From assembly GCA_903835005.1 (NCBI GenBank), contig CAILLK010000163.1:38919-102918 (forward strand): a DNA stretch of 64,000 nt, read 5' to 3'. The position numbers and the translations under genes are program-made. The stretch is from an uncultured Bacteroidota bacterium (GTDB lineage Bacteria; Bacteroidota; Bacteroidia; Chitinophagales; Chitinophagaceae). Below the pieces are notes generated by a model that did not search any database, was not told the origin of the DNA, and saw only the letters and a program-made list of their open reading frames with translations. Shown in pieces: positions 26,349 to 36,434 of this stretch. Numbering within the stretch: position 1 is the stretch's first letter; each line of letters starts with the position of its first letter.

Positions 26349-26714
26349 TTAACCTTTTTCCTGCAACACATTGGCATCTATATTCATTATTGTATGAACT
26401 GATTTGAGGAAGTCTAGGTCTGGCTTTTGTTTGCCACTCATAATAAGCGATAGTTTTGCCTCACTTACATGGAGTATTTTAGCAAGCTGGGATTGCTTCA
26501 GCTTCATATCATACATCTTCAGCTCAATGATGCCTGCTATTGTTTTAGGTGGTGCAATAACATACTTACTTTGCTCATAAGCCTGTGCCTTCAGACCCCA
26601 CCTACGGATGATTGCTAAATCTGTTTTGCTTACGTTTTTACTTCCTATGGCCATCAGCCGGCACATCTCTGCCATCCCTGTTTCGTAATCAGTTTCTGAT
26701 GAGATTTGAGACAT
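26349..26714 (-). CDS. HigA-like antitoxin / helix-turn-helix regulator
   Basis: This 121-residue protein has a C-terminal Cro/C1-type helix-turn-helix: MKLKQSQLAKILHVSEAKLS with LIMSGKQKPDLDFLKSV, about residues 70-107. The N-terminal half is helical. The arrangement resembles HigA-type antitoxins of type II systems. No intact toxin lies next to it. The only upstream neighbour on its strand is a broken DUF4160/DUF2442 relic, so it may be an orphan regulator. It ends close to the bidirectional terminator. Confidence 0.75.
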   Translation of the reverse strand: MSQISSETDYETGMAEMCRLMAIGSKNVSKTDLAIIRRWGLKAQAYEQSKYVIAPPKTIAGIIELKMYDMKLKQSQLAKILHVSEAKLSLIMSGKQKPDLDFLKSVHTIMNIDANVLQEKG

Positions 26715-26760
26715 TTTTTTGCTGGCCGAGTAAGGTTTTTTTAATAATCTCCATAAAAAT

Positions 26761-27152
26761 TACGCCGCTTTATTATCGGACAGTTCACCAACAGGTATGC
26801 TCATTTCAGAAAGTACTTCAGGGTCAATATCGAGTGGAGCGCTAAAAAATGATCCGTCTGTATTTTCCATTTTTATCAGTCCATTCCAGCAAAGTGTTTT
26901 GGATTCCTGATCCAGGTACACATTCGTGAATATACTTTCATTAAGCAGGCTTTTATAAATACTTCCCGGTTCATCAGCCCATTCTTTTACAAGTTTTTAT
27001 GCACGATTTGATAGATTCCCGTTTATGATTGGTCGATATCATATATCAATCATGGCTTCATCATTCCCATACATTGCATGAAAGTGTGGTGGAACATGAT
27101 CTTTTGCATACATGTAGATCATTATATCAAAAAAACTGCTGATCTGGGACAT
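26761..27152 (-). pseudogene. DUF4160-DUF2442 relic with two nonsense codons
   Basis: One minus-strand frame from the ATG at 27150-27152 reads MSQISSFFDIMIYMYAKDHV then PPHFHAMYGNDEAMIDI. This is the DUF4160 signature, including PPHFH. It then meets TGA (27039-27041), continues with an NGNLSNRA segment, meets TAA (26997-26999), and continues KLVKEWADEPGS. After that, the sequence switches to a DUF2442-like ending (NVYLDQESKTLCWNGLI ... LDIDPEVLSEM). A deletion seems to have fused remnants of two genes that are commonly adjacent, and two stops killed the frame. Confidence 0.7.
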
Positions 27153-27206
27153 ATCTATTGTAAACTTACGGATATTTTGAAAAAAACATTACAAGATTAG
27201 TGATCC

Positions 27207-30200
27207 CTACTTGTTCCCGATAATATGAAAATACTGCTCCACCATATCCCTGTAGTAGGGTTTTAGTTGGGGCGGCACGGTTTTGTAAAGGTCCAGGAGC
27301 TGCTGCTGGTCGGTGATGTATTTCTGCAGGGCTGGTGGCACCGGGCGGCTCATGTCCTGGGCGCTTTTTGAGGAGCGCTTATCGTCCTGTTCCTGTTCGC
27401 GCAGTGATTTCTGCACTTCCAGCATGCGGGTTTCTATTTCCTTCTGGCGCATCAGCATATCCGATGTAAGGCGGCGGTTTACGAGGTCGGTTTCGTTCTT
27501 GTCCATCTTTTCCTGTATCTCGCGCAGTTCCTTGCTGTTGCCCAGGCCTTTGCTGTTGAGCTCGCTTGCCAGATCCTGTATGCGGCGGCGAATGGAGGCC
27601 TGCTGTTCGGCCAGGCGGGCCAGTTGTTCGGCATCGCCATATTCGCCACTTGCCTGGTTGCCCTGGCCGCCTTTCTGTCCCTGGCCGGGTTTGCTGCCGG
27701 GTTTCTGGCCTTGTCCTTCGCCGGGTTTATCCCCAGGTTTGTCGCCGGGCTTTTGCCCCGGTTTCATTCCTTTTTTCAGCCCTTCGCCCATTTGTTGCTG
27801 CTCTGTAATAATATCACTGAGTTGAGATCCGGGGCCTTTTTTTGGTTTGCTCCCGGCTCCAGGTTTGCTGCATGCGCCGCCCGAACCACCTTTCTTGCCC
27901 TCACTCTGCATCTGCATCAGGTTGGCCAGTATTTCGTTCAGCATCAGGGCCAGGTTATTGGTATGGGTCATTACATACTGCTCATCGGTGAGGGCCATGT
28001 CGCGCTTACGGTTTTCCAAGTGGTCTACCGCTTTTTTCATATTGTATTCCAGGTCGCTGGTCTCCCTGTTCACATTTTCCGATATTTTGATGATTCGCTT
28101 GCTTAGGGCAAACATGCTGTCGCGTATCATCAGCGAGTTGGTATGCAGGCGGTTTTGTTCGTCCTGGTTAGCCACATAACCCTGGCTGGCAGCAGATGTT
28201 TTGCGCACGCTTTCCATCAGGTCTTCCTGATCGAATGAAAGCCTTATCAGGTTGCTCAGTATCTGCCTTGTAGCTTTGATGTCGATATCTATTTCCTCAG
28301 GCCCACCGCCGCCCGCCGCCGCTTTAGACCGCATGGACTTAGCCATTTTTTCCATCTTGTCGGCCGCCTTTTTCTGAGATTTGCCGGCTTTTTGGTTTTC
28401 CTTTTTATCCAGGTTTTCTTCACTGTCCTTCATATCTTCCTCAGCATCCTTCCCGTCTTTTTCTTCTTCCTCCATCCGGTCGTTCTGCTTGGTTTCCCTG
28501 GCCAGTTTCTGGGTTTCCTTCAGGTCCTCCTTCATGGCCTTATCCAGCTTATCCTTCAGGTCTTTTTGTTCCTTACTCAGCTCCTTGTTATCTTTCTTTG
28601 GTTTGTCTCCCCCTTTATCTCCCTTTTTATCGGTGCCGGCATCTTTTTTATCGCCAGCCTTGTCTCCGGCTTTGTCGTCATTTCCGGCCTTATCACCATC
28701 CTTCTTGTCGCCGGCCATATCTTTATCCCCCTCTTTTTTATCGCCGGCTTTATCGGCGTTGTCGTTATCTTTCTTATCCCCGGCCTTATCGTCTTTATTT
28801 TTATCGGTTGCCTGATCGTCTTTTTTAGAATTGTCGATTTGGTTCTGTTTGTTCTGGTCTGCCTTTTCGGTTTCTTTTTCCAGCTCTCGTTCCTTTTTAG
28901 CCAGGTCATCCAGCTTGTTGGCCATATCTTCCATGCGCATCTGCATTTCCAGCTTCTTCATTTCCTCCTGTATGCGCTCCATATCCATCTTAAAGAGCTT
29001 ATTGTCCTGCTCCAGCTGGCGCATAGCCTCTACAGCCTTATCTTTATTAAGTTTCTGCATCAGCTCCTGAAGCTTTTTCATTTCTTCATTCAGCTCTTTA
29101 TTCAGCAGGTTATCGAGCTGCTTATCCAGTTCCTTTTGTTTATCTTTCAGGTCATCGCTGAATTTTTTCTGCTCGCTCTGCTGCATCTGTTCTTCAAAGC
29201 GCTGCTTGATGTTTTCCACATTTGTCTTCAGGTCCAGCTGCTTCTTCATCATCTCCTGCAGGGTCTGTTTCTGGTCCCAGTCCACGTTTTCGCTCTGCAG
29301 CATTTTCGACTGCATATCTTTATAGTCGCTCTGTAGTTGCTGCGATTTCTGATCGCCGTTGCTGATTCCGGAATTGATCTGGCGGGAGTTTTCATTGATG
29401 GCAGAATCTATCTGCTTCTCATCATACATGAGGAAAGACATCACTTCGCTCCTCGATGATTTAGGGCCATGCACTCCGTCGTTGTCCCAGGCCTCAATAA
29501 AGTAAGTCAGTTTCTGACCCGGCTGCAGGTTCAGGCTCTGTATATCGAAGTATTGCTGAAAGGATGTCAGAGCTCCCGGAGTTATCTTTACAGGTACACT
29601 TTTTGAAAGAACCTGCCTGTTTTTATCGGTTACTTCATAGTTAAATGATACCCTTGTAATGCCATAATCATCGCCGGCCGTGCCAGTAATTACCACCTGC
29701 TTGCCTGATACGGTATCTTTAAATTGCTGCAACTGAATTACCGGATACTGATCGGGGATTACCTGAACCTGGTATTTGAAACTGTCGGATATACCTGCGG
29801 CTTTATTGGTCAGTGTAATAGTATACCCGGTATCGTTCATAAACCTGAACTGGTAGCCATAGGTAGCACCGCTCTTCGCCATATTTGCGGGAGCACCACC
29901 GCCAAAACCTATTGTTGCATCATCGGTATGATCGGTAACAAACGACCAGGCAACTGTGGTACCCACCGGCAACGTCATATCGCTGAGGCTTGTGCGTGTT
30001 TCCTCTTTTTTACCGGTATAAGCCGGGTAATTGACCGTGATGTGAAATGATTTTAGGACAGGGCGTTGCACCACCTTTAATGTATTGGAGGGGGAATAAA
30101 AGCCAGCGGCAGTAATGCGGAATTGAACAGCTTCGGTAACATTCCTGAAAGTGTATTGAAATGAATGGTTTTCCAGAGGCTGCATCGGCACCCTGTCAGA

Positions 30201-30902
30201 TCCTGTTTCAATATAGGCCTCAGCCGGCAAAGCGCTGCCTTTGGTTTCTACAGTAAGTACGAAGTCGGAATTGCGGATAGCAATGAGCACCGGATTTTTA
30301 ATAATAAATTGAAAAGGAGAAGGTTTTTCGAATGCTTTGGTGGGTTGAAACAAACGGGAGGAGCCTTCTTTGAATACATTGGGAGCGGCAACTAAAATGA
30401 ATACACCAGCCAGAACCAGTGGCAATAAATAGGGAAGGTATTTTTTGTTTTTAGACAGATCTATTGCGGTGGTTATTGGCACTACTGATATCTGGCTGAT
30501 CTTTTGGTTAATGCTGGCTTCAGCCAATTCGCGGCTGGCATTGTTATCGGGATGCATTTTCAATTGCAGAATATTAAGCAATCTATCGCTTACTTCAGGG
30601 AAGTGTTTGCCTATAATACCTGCAGCCTGTTCGTGCGAAATGACTTTACCCAGCCTGCCCATTTTTGCCAATGGCAGGGCTACCCATGCAATCAATGCGG
30701 TGCCACCCAGGCCTACAAATACGGAAATAATAACTATTCTTGCCCACACGGGAAGGTAGAGGTAATATTCACTGATGCTGACTGTAAGGAAATAAAACAG
30801 CAGGCAGCTCAAAAAAACAAGCGAACCACGCAACACCTGGTTGGCATAGTATTTCCTGATGAAGGCATCTAATCGCGCAATAAGCCAATCGTAGTTATTC
30901 AT
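27207..30902 (-). CDS. DUF4175 family giant membrane protein with low-complexity linker
   Basis: This 1231-residue protein has two membrane segments near residues 22-78 and a third near 153-175. A periplasmic beta-rich region (about 180-490) follows. A long coiled-coil region from about 492 (repeated KQLDLK, LQELMQKLNK heptads) comes next. A Lys/Asp/Gly low-complexity run of GDKK and KAGD units spans about 697-767. A helical section and a Gly/Pro/Lys run (about 1041-1077) precede a final helical end. The order fits DUF4175, known from Bacteroidota and Proteobacteria with unknown function. It could be an envelope-spanning scaffold, but that is inference. It is followed by divergent GH125. Confidence 0.8.
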   Translation of the reverse strand: MNNYDWLIARLDAFIRKYYANQVLRGSLVFLSCLLFYFLTVSISEYYLYLPVWARIVIISVFVGLGGTALIAWVALPLAKMGRLGKVISHEQAAGIIGKHFPEVSDRLLNILQLKMHPDNNASRELAEASINQKISQISVVPITTAIDLSKNKKYLPYLLPLVLAGVFILVAAPNVFKEGSSRLFQPTKAFEKPSPFQFIIKNPVLIAIRNSDFVLTVETKGSALPAEAYIETGSDRVPMQPLENHSFQYTFRNVTEAVQFRITAAGFYSPSNTLKVVQRPVLKSFHITVNYPAYTGKKEETRTSLSDMTLPVGTTVAWSFVTDHTDDATIGFGGGAPANMAKSGATYGYQFRFMNDTGYTITLTNKAAGISDSFKYQVQVIPDQYPVIQLQQFKDTVSGKQVVITGTAGDDYGITRVSFNYEVTDKNRQVLSKSVPVKITPGALTSFQQYFDIQSLNLQPGQKLTYFIEAWDNDGVHGPKSSRSEVMSFLMYDEKQIDSAINENSRQINSGISNGDQKSQQLQSDYKDMQSKMLQSENVDWDQKQTLQEMMKKQLDLKTNVENIKQRFEEQMQQSEQKKFSDDLKDKQKELDKQLDNLLNKELNEEMKKLQELMQKLNKDKAVEAMRQLEQDNKLFKMDMERIQEEMKKLEMQMRMEDMANKLDDLAKKERELEKETEKADQNKQNQIDNSKKDDQATDKNKDDKAGDKKDNDNADKAGDKKEGDKDMAGDKKDGDKAGNDDKAGDKAGDKKDAGTDKKGDKGGDKPKKDNKELSKEQKDLKDKLDKAMKEDLKETQKLARETKQNDRMEEEEKDGKDAEEDMKDSEENLDKKENQKAGKSQKKAADKMEKMAKSMRSKAAAGGGGPEEIDIDIKATRQILSNLIRLSFDQEDLMESVRKTSAASQGYVANQDEQNRLHTNSLMIRDSMFALSKRIIKISENVNRETSDLEYNMKKAVDHLENRKRDMALTDEQYVMTHTNNLALMLNEILANLMQMQSEGKKGGSGGACSKPGAGSKPKKGPGSQLSDIITEQQQMGEGLKKGMKPGQKPGDKPGDKPGEGQGQKPGSKPGQGQKGGQGNQASGEYGDAEQLARLAEQQASIRRRIQDLASELNSKGLGNSKELREIQEKMDKNETDLVNRRLTSDMLMRQKEIETRMLEVQKSLREQEQDDKRSSKSAQDMSRPVPPALQKYITDQQQLLDLYKTVPPQLKPYYRDMVEQYFHIIGNK

Positions 30903-31316
30903 AATGCTGAGGTACGCAAATTAACTGATTTTTGCGATGTAAAAAGGTTAAAATGGGGTGAATAAATGACTATTTTATAGAAGAAAGTATATAGCAGCCC
31001 GCCAAGCGGGGCAGAACAGCGTTTTCAATTGTACGTTTATTGACAGTTTCCATATGTTCAGGAGTTTTATGATAAATATAGATTGCGAGGCGCAGTCAGG
31101 ACGGATTCAATCTGTGATTATAAAACCAATAAATTGATTAGCAGGCGGCTCAATAATGAGCTGTTGTACAAGTGTGCCATAGCCACTGAAGCTACATAGA
31201 TGCAACAGACTGCGGACAATATCTCTTTTTTATTTTATTGATATTGTTTTTTTTTATTTTACCACCCATAGGTAATGCAGCTACCATTTCATTTCCAATT
31301 TATATACATTTAGCCT
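30903..31316. other. intergenic stretch, no gene seen
   Basis: This is a 414-base AT-rich region between divergent genes, presumably holding both promoters. A short hairpin GCCCGC-caa-GCGGGGC lies near 31000-31015. I see no open frame, RNA gene or repeat copy. Confidence 0.6.
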
Positions 31317-32738
31317 ATGAACAGACGCCGCTTCGTAAAACAAACCTCTCTGGCTACTTCGGCCCTATTGCTTTCCCGCTATTCTCCGGTATGGGGCAAC
31401 GAAAAATCATTCCCTGTGGTGCGCACTCCCCTGAACCAAAGGAAGTTTAAGAGCAAGGCAGTGGAAAAGGTGATTACCGATATCAAAAACAATATCGGGA
31501 ATAAAGAAATAGCCTGGCTGTTTGAAAACTGCTTTCCCAATACGCTTGATACGACAGTGGATTACAATATGCCTGATGGCAAACCGGATACCTATGTAAT
31601 AACCGGCGATATAGATGCGATGTGGCTGCGCGACTCGTCGGCCCAGGTTTGGCCCTACCTGCCGCTATGCAAGGAAGACGAAGATATGAAACTTATGATA
31701 AAAGGGTTAATAAACAGGCAAACCAGGTGCATTCTGAAAGACCCGTATGCCAACGCCTTTTACAAAGATGAAAACAAACAGAGCGAATGGAAAAGCGATG
31801 ATACTAAAATGAAGCCAGGCATACATGAACGGAAATGGGAGATAGACAGCCTGTGCTACCCTATAAGGCTGGCACATGGCTACTGGAAAGAGACAGGAGA
31901 TATCTCGGCATTTGATGAGCGGTGGAAACAGGCTATGTTACTGGTATTAAAAACCTTCAGGGAGCAGCAGCGGATGGATGGCAAGGGACCATACAGCTTT
32001 ATGCGGAAAACGGAATGTGCCACCGACACTGTGCCGCTGGGAGGCTATGGTTATCCCGTAAAACCCAATGGCCTCATATGCTCTATGTTCCGGCCCAGCG
32101 ATGATGCCACCGTTTATCCATACCTAATTCCTTCCAATATTTTCGCATTTACAGCCATGGGGCAGTTGCTGGAAATAACAAAGGCTGCAAAAATAGACTT
32201 CCCGGATACAGAAGCGCGTGAAATTATTAAAATGACCAACAGGGCTTTTAATTCGGAAGGAATTATAAAAACCAAACACAGCGGTGATATTTATGCCTAT
32301 GAAATAAATGGCTACGGAAGCTGCAACCTGATGGATGATGCCAATGTACCTTCCCTGCTCGCGATAGCCTATCTGAATCCGGGGTTTGCAAGCGACCCTG
32401 TTTATATCAATACCCGGAAGTTTGTGTTATCGCCCGAAAACCCGTTTTTTTTCTCAGGGACAGCGGCCGATGGGGTAGGTGGTCCGCATGTGGGTATGGA
32501 TATGATCTGGCCCATCAGCATCATTATGCGCGGCCTTACCAGCACCGATGATGCCGAAATAAAAAAATGCCTCGATACCCTTCAGCGCACACATGCCGGC
32601 AAAGGTTTTATGCATGAATCTTTTCATAAAGACGACCCCAACAAATTTACCCGAAGCTGGTTTGCCTGGGCCAATACCCTGTTTGGTGAGTTTGTATGGA
32701 AAGTTTACCGAGAAAGGCCACATCTCTTGAATAACTAA
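31317..32738 (+). CDS. GH125 exo-alpha-1,6-mannosidase, Tat/Sec-exported
   Basis: This 473-residue protein has an N-terminal MNRRRFVKQTSLATSALLLS, a twin-arginine-like signal. The body shows the GH125 signature segments DIDAMWLRDSSAQVWPY (about residues 97-113) and CSMFRPSDDATVYPY, with the acidic pair expected for an inverting alpha-mannosidase. GH125 enzymes trim alpha-1,6-mannose from glycans, typically in gut or soil Bacteroidota. There are no SusC/SusD partners here. The C-terminus ends four bases from the convergent valS stop. Confidence 0.9.
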   Translation: MNRRRFVKQTSLATSALLLSRYSPVWGNEKSFPVVRTPLNQRKFKSKAVEKVITDIKNNIGNKEIAWLFENCFPNTLDTTVDYNMPDGKPDTYVITGDIDAMWLRDSSAQVWPYLPLCKEDEDMKLMIKGLINRQTRCILKDPYANAFYKDENKQSEWKSDDTKMKPGIHERKWEIDSLCYPIRLAHGYWKETGDISAFDERWKQAMLLVLKTFREQQRMDGKGPYSFMRKTECATDTVPLGGYGYPVKPNGLICSMFRPSDDATVYPYLIPSNIFAFTAMGQLLEITKAAKIDFPDTEAREIIKMTNRAFNSEGIIKTKHSGDIYAYEINGYGSCNLMDDANVPSLLAIAYLNPGFASDPVYINTRKFVLSPENPFFFSGTAADGVGGPHVGMDMIWPISIIMRGLTSTDDAEIKKCLDTLQRTHAGKGFMHESFHKDDPNKFTRSWFAWANTLFGEFVWKVYRERPHLLNN

Positions 32739-32741
32739 AGA

Positions 32742-35375
32742 CTACAGCAAAGAAAGGCTCTCCTCCAGCGTCTGAATCTTCGCCTCGGCATCGGCCCTTT
32801 TCTTGCGTTCATTGGCTATCACTTCGGGTTTGGCATTGGCTACGAATTTTTCGTTCATCAGCTTCTTGTCCAGGCTCTCAATAAAGCCCTTAAAGTAAAT
32901 AATGTCCTTTTGCATCTGCGCCTTTTGTGCTTCGGTATCTATTGTAGCGGCAGCAGCCTCAATATACAGCTTATCAGTCTGCACTACTATAGATATGCAG
33001 CCTGGCCTGGCCTCAGTGGTAAACCCGATATTCTCTGCATTCACCTGCCTGCGCAGTATATCCTGGACCCCTTCATAAAATGCATGATGGCTGGTATCTA
33101 TCCACAGTTTAATTGTATCCTTTGGTTTCAGCAGGTTTTTATTACGGGTATCCCTTACAGCGGTTATCAGCTCCTGCAGCATGCTGCCATATTTCAGCAC
33201 CCCGGCATCAGGTGTCTGAGGTACAGCCAGTTGCTTTACTATCAGATCATCTCCTTCTTTTCTATCTGCCAGCAGATGGTAAATCTCCTCAGTAATAAAC
33301 GGCAGATAAGGGTGCAACAACTGGAGCAACTGCTCATAAACAGCAATGGTGCGCTGGTATACATGAGCGCTGATGGGCTGATCAAGACCCGGTTTTACCC
33401 ACTCCAGGTACCACGAGCAGAAATCGTTCCATATCAGCGAATAAATGGTTTTCAACCCCTCACTCAGTCTGAATTCCTTTATCATTTCGCCCAGCTCCAG
33501 TGACACGCTAGTTACTCTAGCCTCCATCCAGTCCAGTGCAAATTTCACATTGCTCACATCAAGTCCTTCCTCGCACCTGCTTTCCCAACCTTTCACCAGC
33601 TTCAGGGCATTCCACATTTTGTTGATGAAATTACGCCCCTGTTCCAGCTGACTCTCGTCCCAAAGCAGGTCATTGCCCGCAGGGGAAGATATCATCACAC
33701 TGAAGCGAACCGCATCGGCGCCACTGTTTTCAATCATTTCCAGCAGGTCGGGGGAATTGCCGAGGCTCTTGCTCATTTTGCGGCCCTGCTTATCGCGTAC
33801 TATACCCGTAAAATAAACTTTTTCAAACGGCTTTTTACCCATAAATTCATAACCGGCCATTATCATCCGGGCGACCCAGAAGAATATAATTTCGGGCGCA
33901 GTAACCAGGGTATTGCCGGGATAATAGTAAGCCAGGTCTTTGTTTTCGGGATGCTTATTCCAGTCGAACACTTCCATGGGCCATAGCCAACTGCTGAACC
34001 ATGTATCCAGTACGTCTTCGTCCTGCCGAAGCTCGGGTATTTTTGCGGCTAGTCCGGGTTTCTTTGCCTGATATATTTCATGGGCATCCTTCTCATTGAG
34101 CGCCACATATAGGCCACCTTCTGTATCGTACCATGCAGGTATGCGCTGGCCCCACCACAACTGACGGCTTACGCACCAGTCCTTGATATTTCCCATCCAG
34201 TGGCGGTAGGTGTTCTTAAACTTGGCCGGATGAAATTCAATTTCGTTATTTTCCACGGCATCGAGCGCGGGCTTGCTCAACTCCTGCATATTGCACCACC
34301 ACTGCATGCTCAGGCGTGGCTCTATTACCTCACTGGTGCGCTCGCTGTAGCCCACCTGGTTCACATAATCTTCTTCCTTAACCAGTGCGCCTATCACTTT
34401 AAGATCTTCAACAATCTTCCTGCGAACTTTGAACCGGTCCATCCCTACATAGAGCTGAGCGGCCTCGCTCATGGTGCCATCATCATTCAGCGTATCTACA
34501 ACAGGCAGGCCATGCTTCAGGCCCAGGTTGTAGTCATTGATATCGTGGGCGGGAGTCACCTTCAGCGCTCCTGTCCCGAATTCAAGATCTATATAATCAT
34601 CAAAAATTACCGGCACCCTCCTGTTGATGAGCGGGATAAAACAAAACTTTCCTTTCAGGTGTGCATAGCGCGGGTCGTCGGGGTGCACGCACACAGCAGT
34701 ATCGCCCAGTATGGTCTCAGGCCTTACAGTAGCAATAGTGATGTACTCTTCTCCGGGCACATCCAGCTTATAACGTACATAATATAGCTTAGAGTTGGTT
34801 TGCTTGTGTATCACCTCTTCATCACTGAGTGCGGTTTTGGCCTTTGGGTCCCAGTTGATCATCTTCACCCCACGGTATATAAGGCCTTTTTCATACAGCT
34901 CATTGAATACGCGGATTACTGCAGCATAATAGCCTTCATCCATTGTAAAAGCAGTGCGTTCCCAATCAAGGGCACAACCCAGTTTTTCCAGTTGCTGCAG
35001 GATTATTCCGCCATATTTTTCCTTCCATTCCCAGGCATATTTCAGAAATTCATCCCTCGGCAGTTTCTTTTTATCAATACCCCTCTCTTTCAGCATATTC
35101 ACCACCTTGGCTTCGGTTGCTATACTGGCGTGGTCGGTACCCGGCACCCAGCAGGTATTATAGCCCAGCATTTTGTGCCGGCGAATGAGAATATCCTGCA
35201 CGGTATCATTCAATGCATGGCCCATGTGAAGAACCCCCGTTACATTTGGCGGAGGAATAACAATTGTATAAGCAGGGCGTTCATCCGGCTCACTCCTAAA
35301 ATATCCTGCACCATTCCAGTGCGCATACCATTTACTCTCCGCTTCGTTATGACCGAAATTCTTACTTAATTCCAT
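32742..35375 (-). CDS. valS: valine--tRNA ligase
   Basis: This 877-residue class I aminoacyl-tRNA synthetase uses the ATG at 35373-35375. The HIGH-type motif is HMGH at residues 50-53 (NVTGVLHMGHAL) and the KMSKS motif lies near 533-537 (GRKMSKSLGNS). Between them are the CP1 editing domain (SVIFDDYIDLEFGTGALKV-like core) and the WW/anticodon-binding region. The C-terminal coiled-coil tRNA-binding arm (KGFIESLDKKLMNEKFVANA) is present. Length equals that of other Bacteroidota ValS proteins. Confidence 0.97.
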   Translation of the reverse strand: MELSKNFGHNEAESKWYAHWNGAGYFRSEPDERPAYTIVIPPPNVTGVLHMGHALNDTVQDILIRRHKMLGYNTCWVPGTDHASIATEAKVVNMLKERGIDKKKLPRDEFLKYAWEWKEKYGGIILQQLEKLGCALDWERTAFTMDEGYYAAVIRVFNELYEKGLIYRGVKMINWDPKAKTALSDEEVIHKQTNSKLYYVRYKLDVPGEEYITIATVRPETILGDTAVCVHPDDPRYAHLKGKFCFIPLINRRVPVIFDDYIDLEFGTGALKVTPAHDINDYNLGLKHGLPVVDTLNDDGTMSEAAQLYVGMDRFKVRRKIVEDLKVIGALVKEEDYVNQVGYSERTSEVIEPRLSMQWWCNMQELSKPALDAVENNEIEFHPAKFKNTYRHWMGNIKDWCVSRQLWWGQRIPAWYDTEGGLYVALNEKDAHEIYQAKKPGLAAKIPELRQDEDVLDTWFSSWLWPMEVFDWNKHPENKDLAYYYPGNTLVTAPEIIFFWVARMIMAGYEFMGKKPFEKVYFTGIVRDKQGRKMSKSLGNSPDLLEMIENSGADAVRFSVMISSPAGNDLLWDESQLEQGRNFINKMWNALKLVKGWESRCEEGLDVSNVKFALDWMEARVTSVSLELGEMIKEFRLSEGLKTIYSLIWNDFCSWYLEWVKPGLDQPISAHVYQRTIAVYEQLLQLLHPYLPFITEEIYHLLADRKEGDDLIVKQLAVPQTPDAGVLKYGSMLQELITAVRDTRNKNLLKPKDTIKLWIDTSHHAFYEGVQDILRRQVNAENIGFTTEARPGCISIVVQTDKLYIEAAAATIDTEAQKAQMQKDIIYFKGFIESLDKKLMNEKFVANAKPEVIANERKKRADAEAKIQTLEESLSLL

Positions 35376-35536
35376 AATATTATGCAGCAAATATAAGGGG
35401 AAAGGCTTAATAGCTTAATGGCTTAATGACTAAAAGGAAGGAAATAAATAAATAATTAAGTAGACTGGTATTTTTTTGTTGCGGGTAATTAGAATCAGAC
35501 ATCAGCCATTTTCTACAAATGAGCATAAAAGACTAT

Positions 35537-35572
35537 AAAAACACAAAGAAGCTGCCCGATAGAGGCAGCTTC
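35537..35572 (-). terminator. rho-independent terminator of the DUF697 gene
   Basis: GAAGCTGCC and GGCAGCTTC form a 9-bp perfect stem with a 7-base loop (35548-35572). On the minus strand it is followed by a T-rich tract (TTTGTGTTTTT). It lies 28 bases after the DUF697 stop. Confidence 0.75.
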
Positions 35573-35600
35573 TATATGCAACAACATCATTATTTTCAAA

Positions 35601-36164
35601 TTACTTTGCTACACCCGCATCTGTATTAACCGTAGTTTGCCCAACAACCGCTGGTACAGCAGCAGGCTCAGTATCATGACCGGGTATGTTTTTTAATTTA
35701 TTATTTACTATGTCATCCATTGCTGCGATATGTGCTTTAGGGTCGAGAGTCAGAAGGGTTCCTCCTGATTGAAAATGCATAATAAATATTTGACCAAGTG
35801 CATATGTGGTTGCAGCAGCAAGGCCCGGGACTATTAAGTTGCTTAAAATATTCCCAATACCAGGTATACTTTTTAAAAATCCTTTACCCAGGCTTTTGCC
35901 AATGGATACAGAACCTAAACTGGCGGTAAGCGAAGCGATAGCTGCTGTTACCTTCTGATAAGGAACAGATTGATCATAAACTTCTGAGCCTATTCTTTGT
36001 ATCATTCGTAACTGCAAACCAAGAATTACCGCTGAATCGAGGAAAGGAACAGGGATTACTCCTGCCGCACCACTGAGGACAGCAAATTCGTTTACAATTT
36101 TTTGGGCGCTGTTGACTTTTTCAAGGTCCGCATTTTTCAGAATCTGGATTTGTGGCTGACTCAT
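35601..36164 (-). CDS. DUF697 family protein
   Basis: This 187-residue protein has hydrophobic segments at about residues 30-50 (AVLSGAAGVIPVPFLDSAVI) and 120-140, with a glycine-rich GKGFLKSIPGIGNIL middle. This pattern matches DUF697, a small membrane-associated domain related to the YcjF/GTPase-linked family. No GTPase gene is next to it, so it may act alone. The tail is low complexity. A terminator follows. Confidence 0.7.
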   Translation of the reverse strand: MSQPQIQILKNADLEKVNSAQKIVNEFAVLSGAAGVIPVPFLDSAVILGLQLRMIQRIGSEVYDQSVPYQKVTAAIASLTASLGSVSIGKSLGKGFLKSIPGIGNILSNLIVPGLAAATTYALGQIFIMHFQSGGTLLTLDPKAHIAAMDDIVNNKLKNIPGHDTEPAAVPAVVGQTTVNTDAGVAK

Positions 36165-36434
36165 ATTTTTTTGTTTTTACAAAAGTAGCAGCGAGTTTCA
36201 GCTTTTTCAGTATAAATAAAGTTTTTTCAGACTATTATACATAGCCGTATAATTCCAGAAATATAATTGCCCGGTAATAACTCACTTATCGTCTAAATGT
36301 TATAAGCAGGGGTAAGTATTTAGAGTGCTATTTCATGTCATTATGCGTGCTACTAAGAACAATTCTGATTAACGGATTATATGATGTTTTTAAATAAACG
36401 AACAAGCTGTTGCCTGAACTAAAAACTTAATAAA

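Noticed and set aside
28381..29336. Plus-strand Ser/Phe/Leu-rich frames (up to 314 residues) inside the DUF4175 gene
   Set aside because: They are antisense shadows of the low-complexity Lys/Asp-rich codons on the minus strand and have no independent features.
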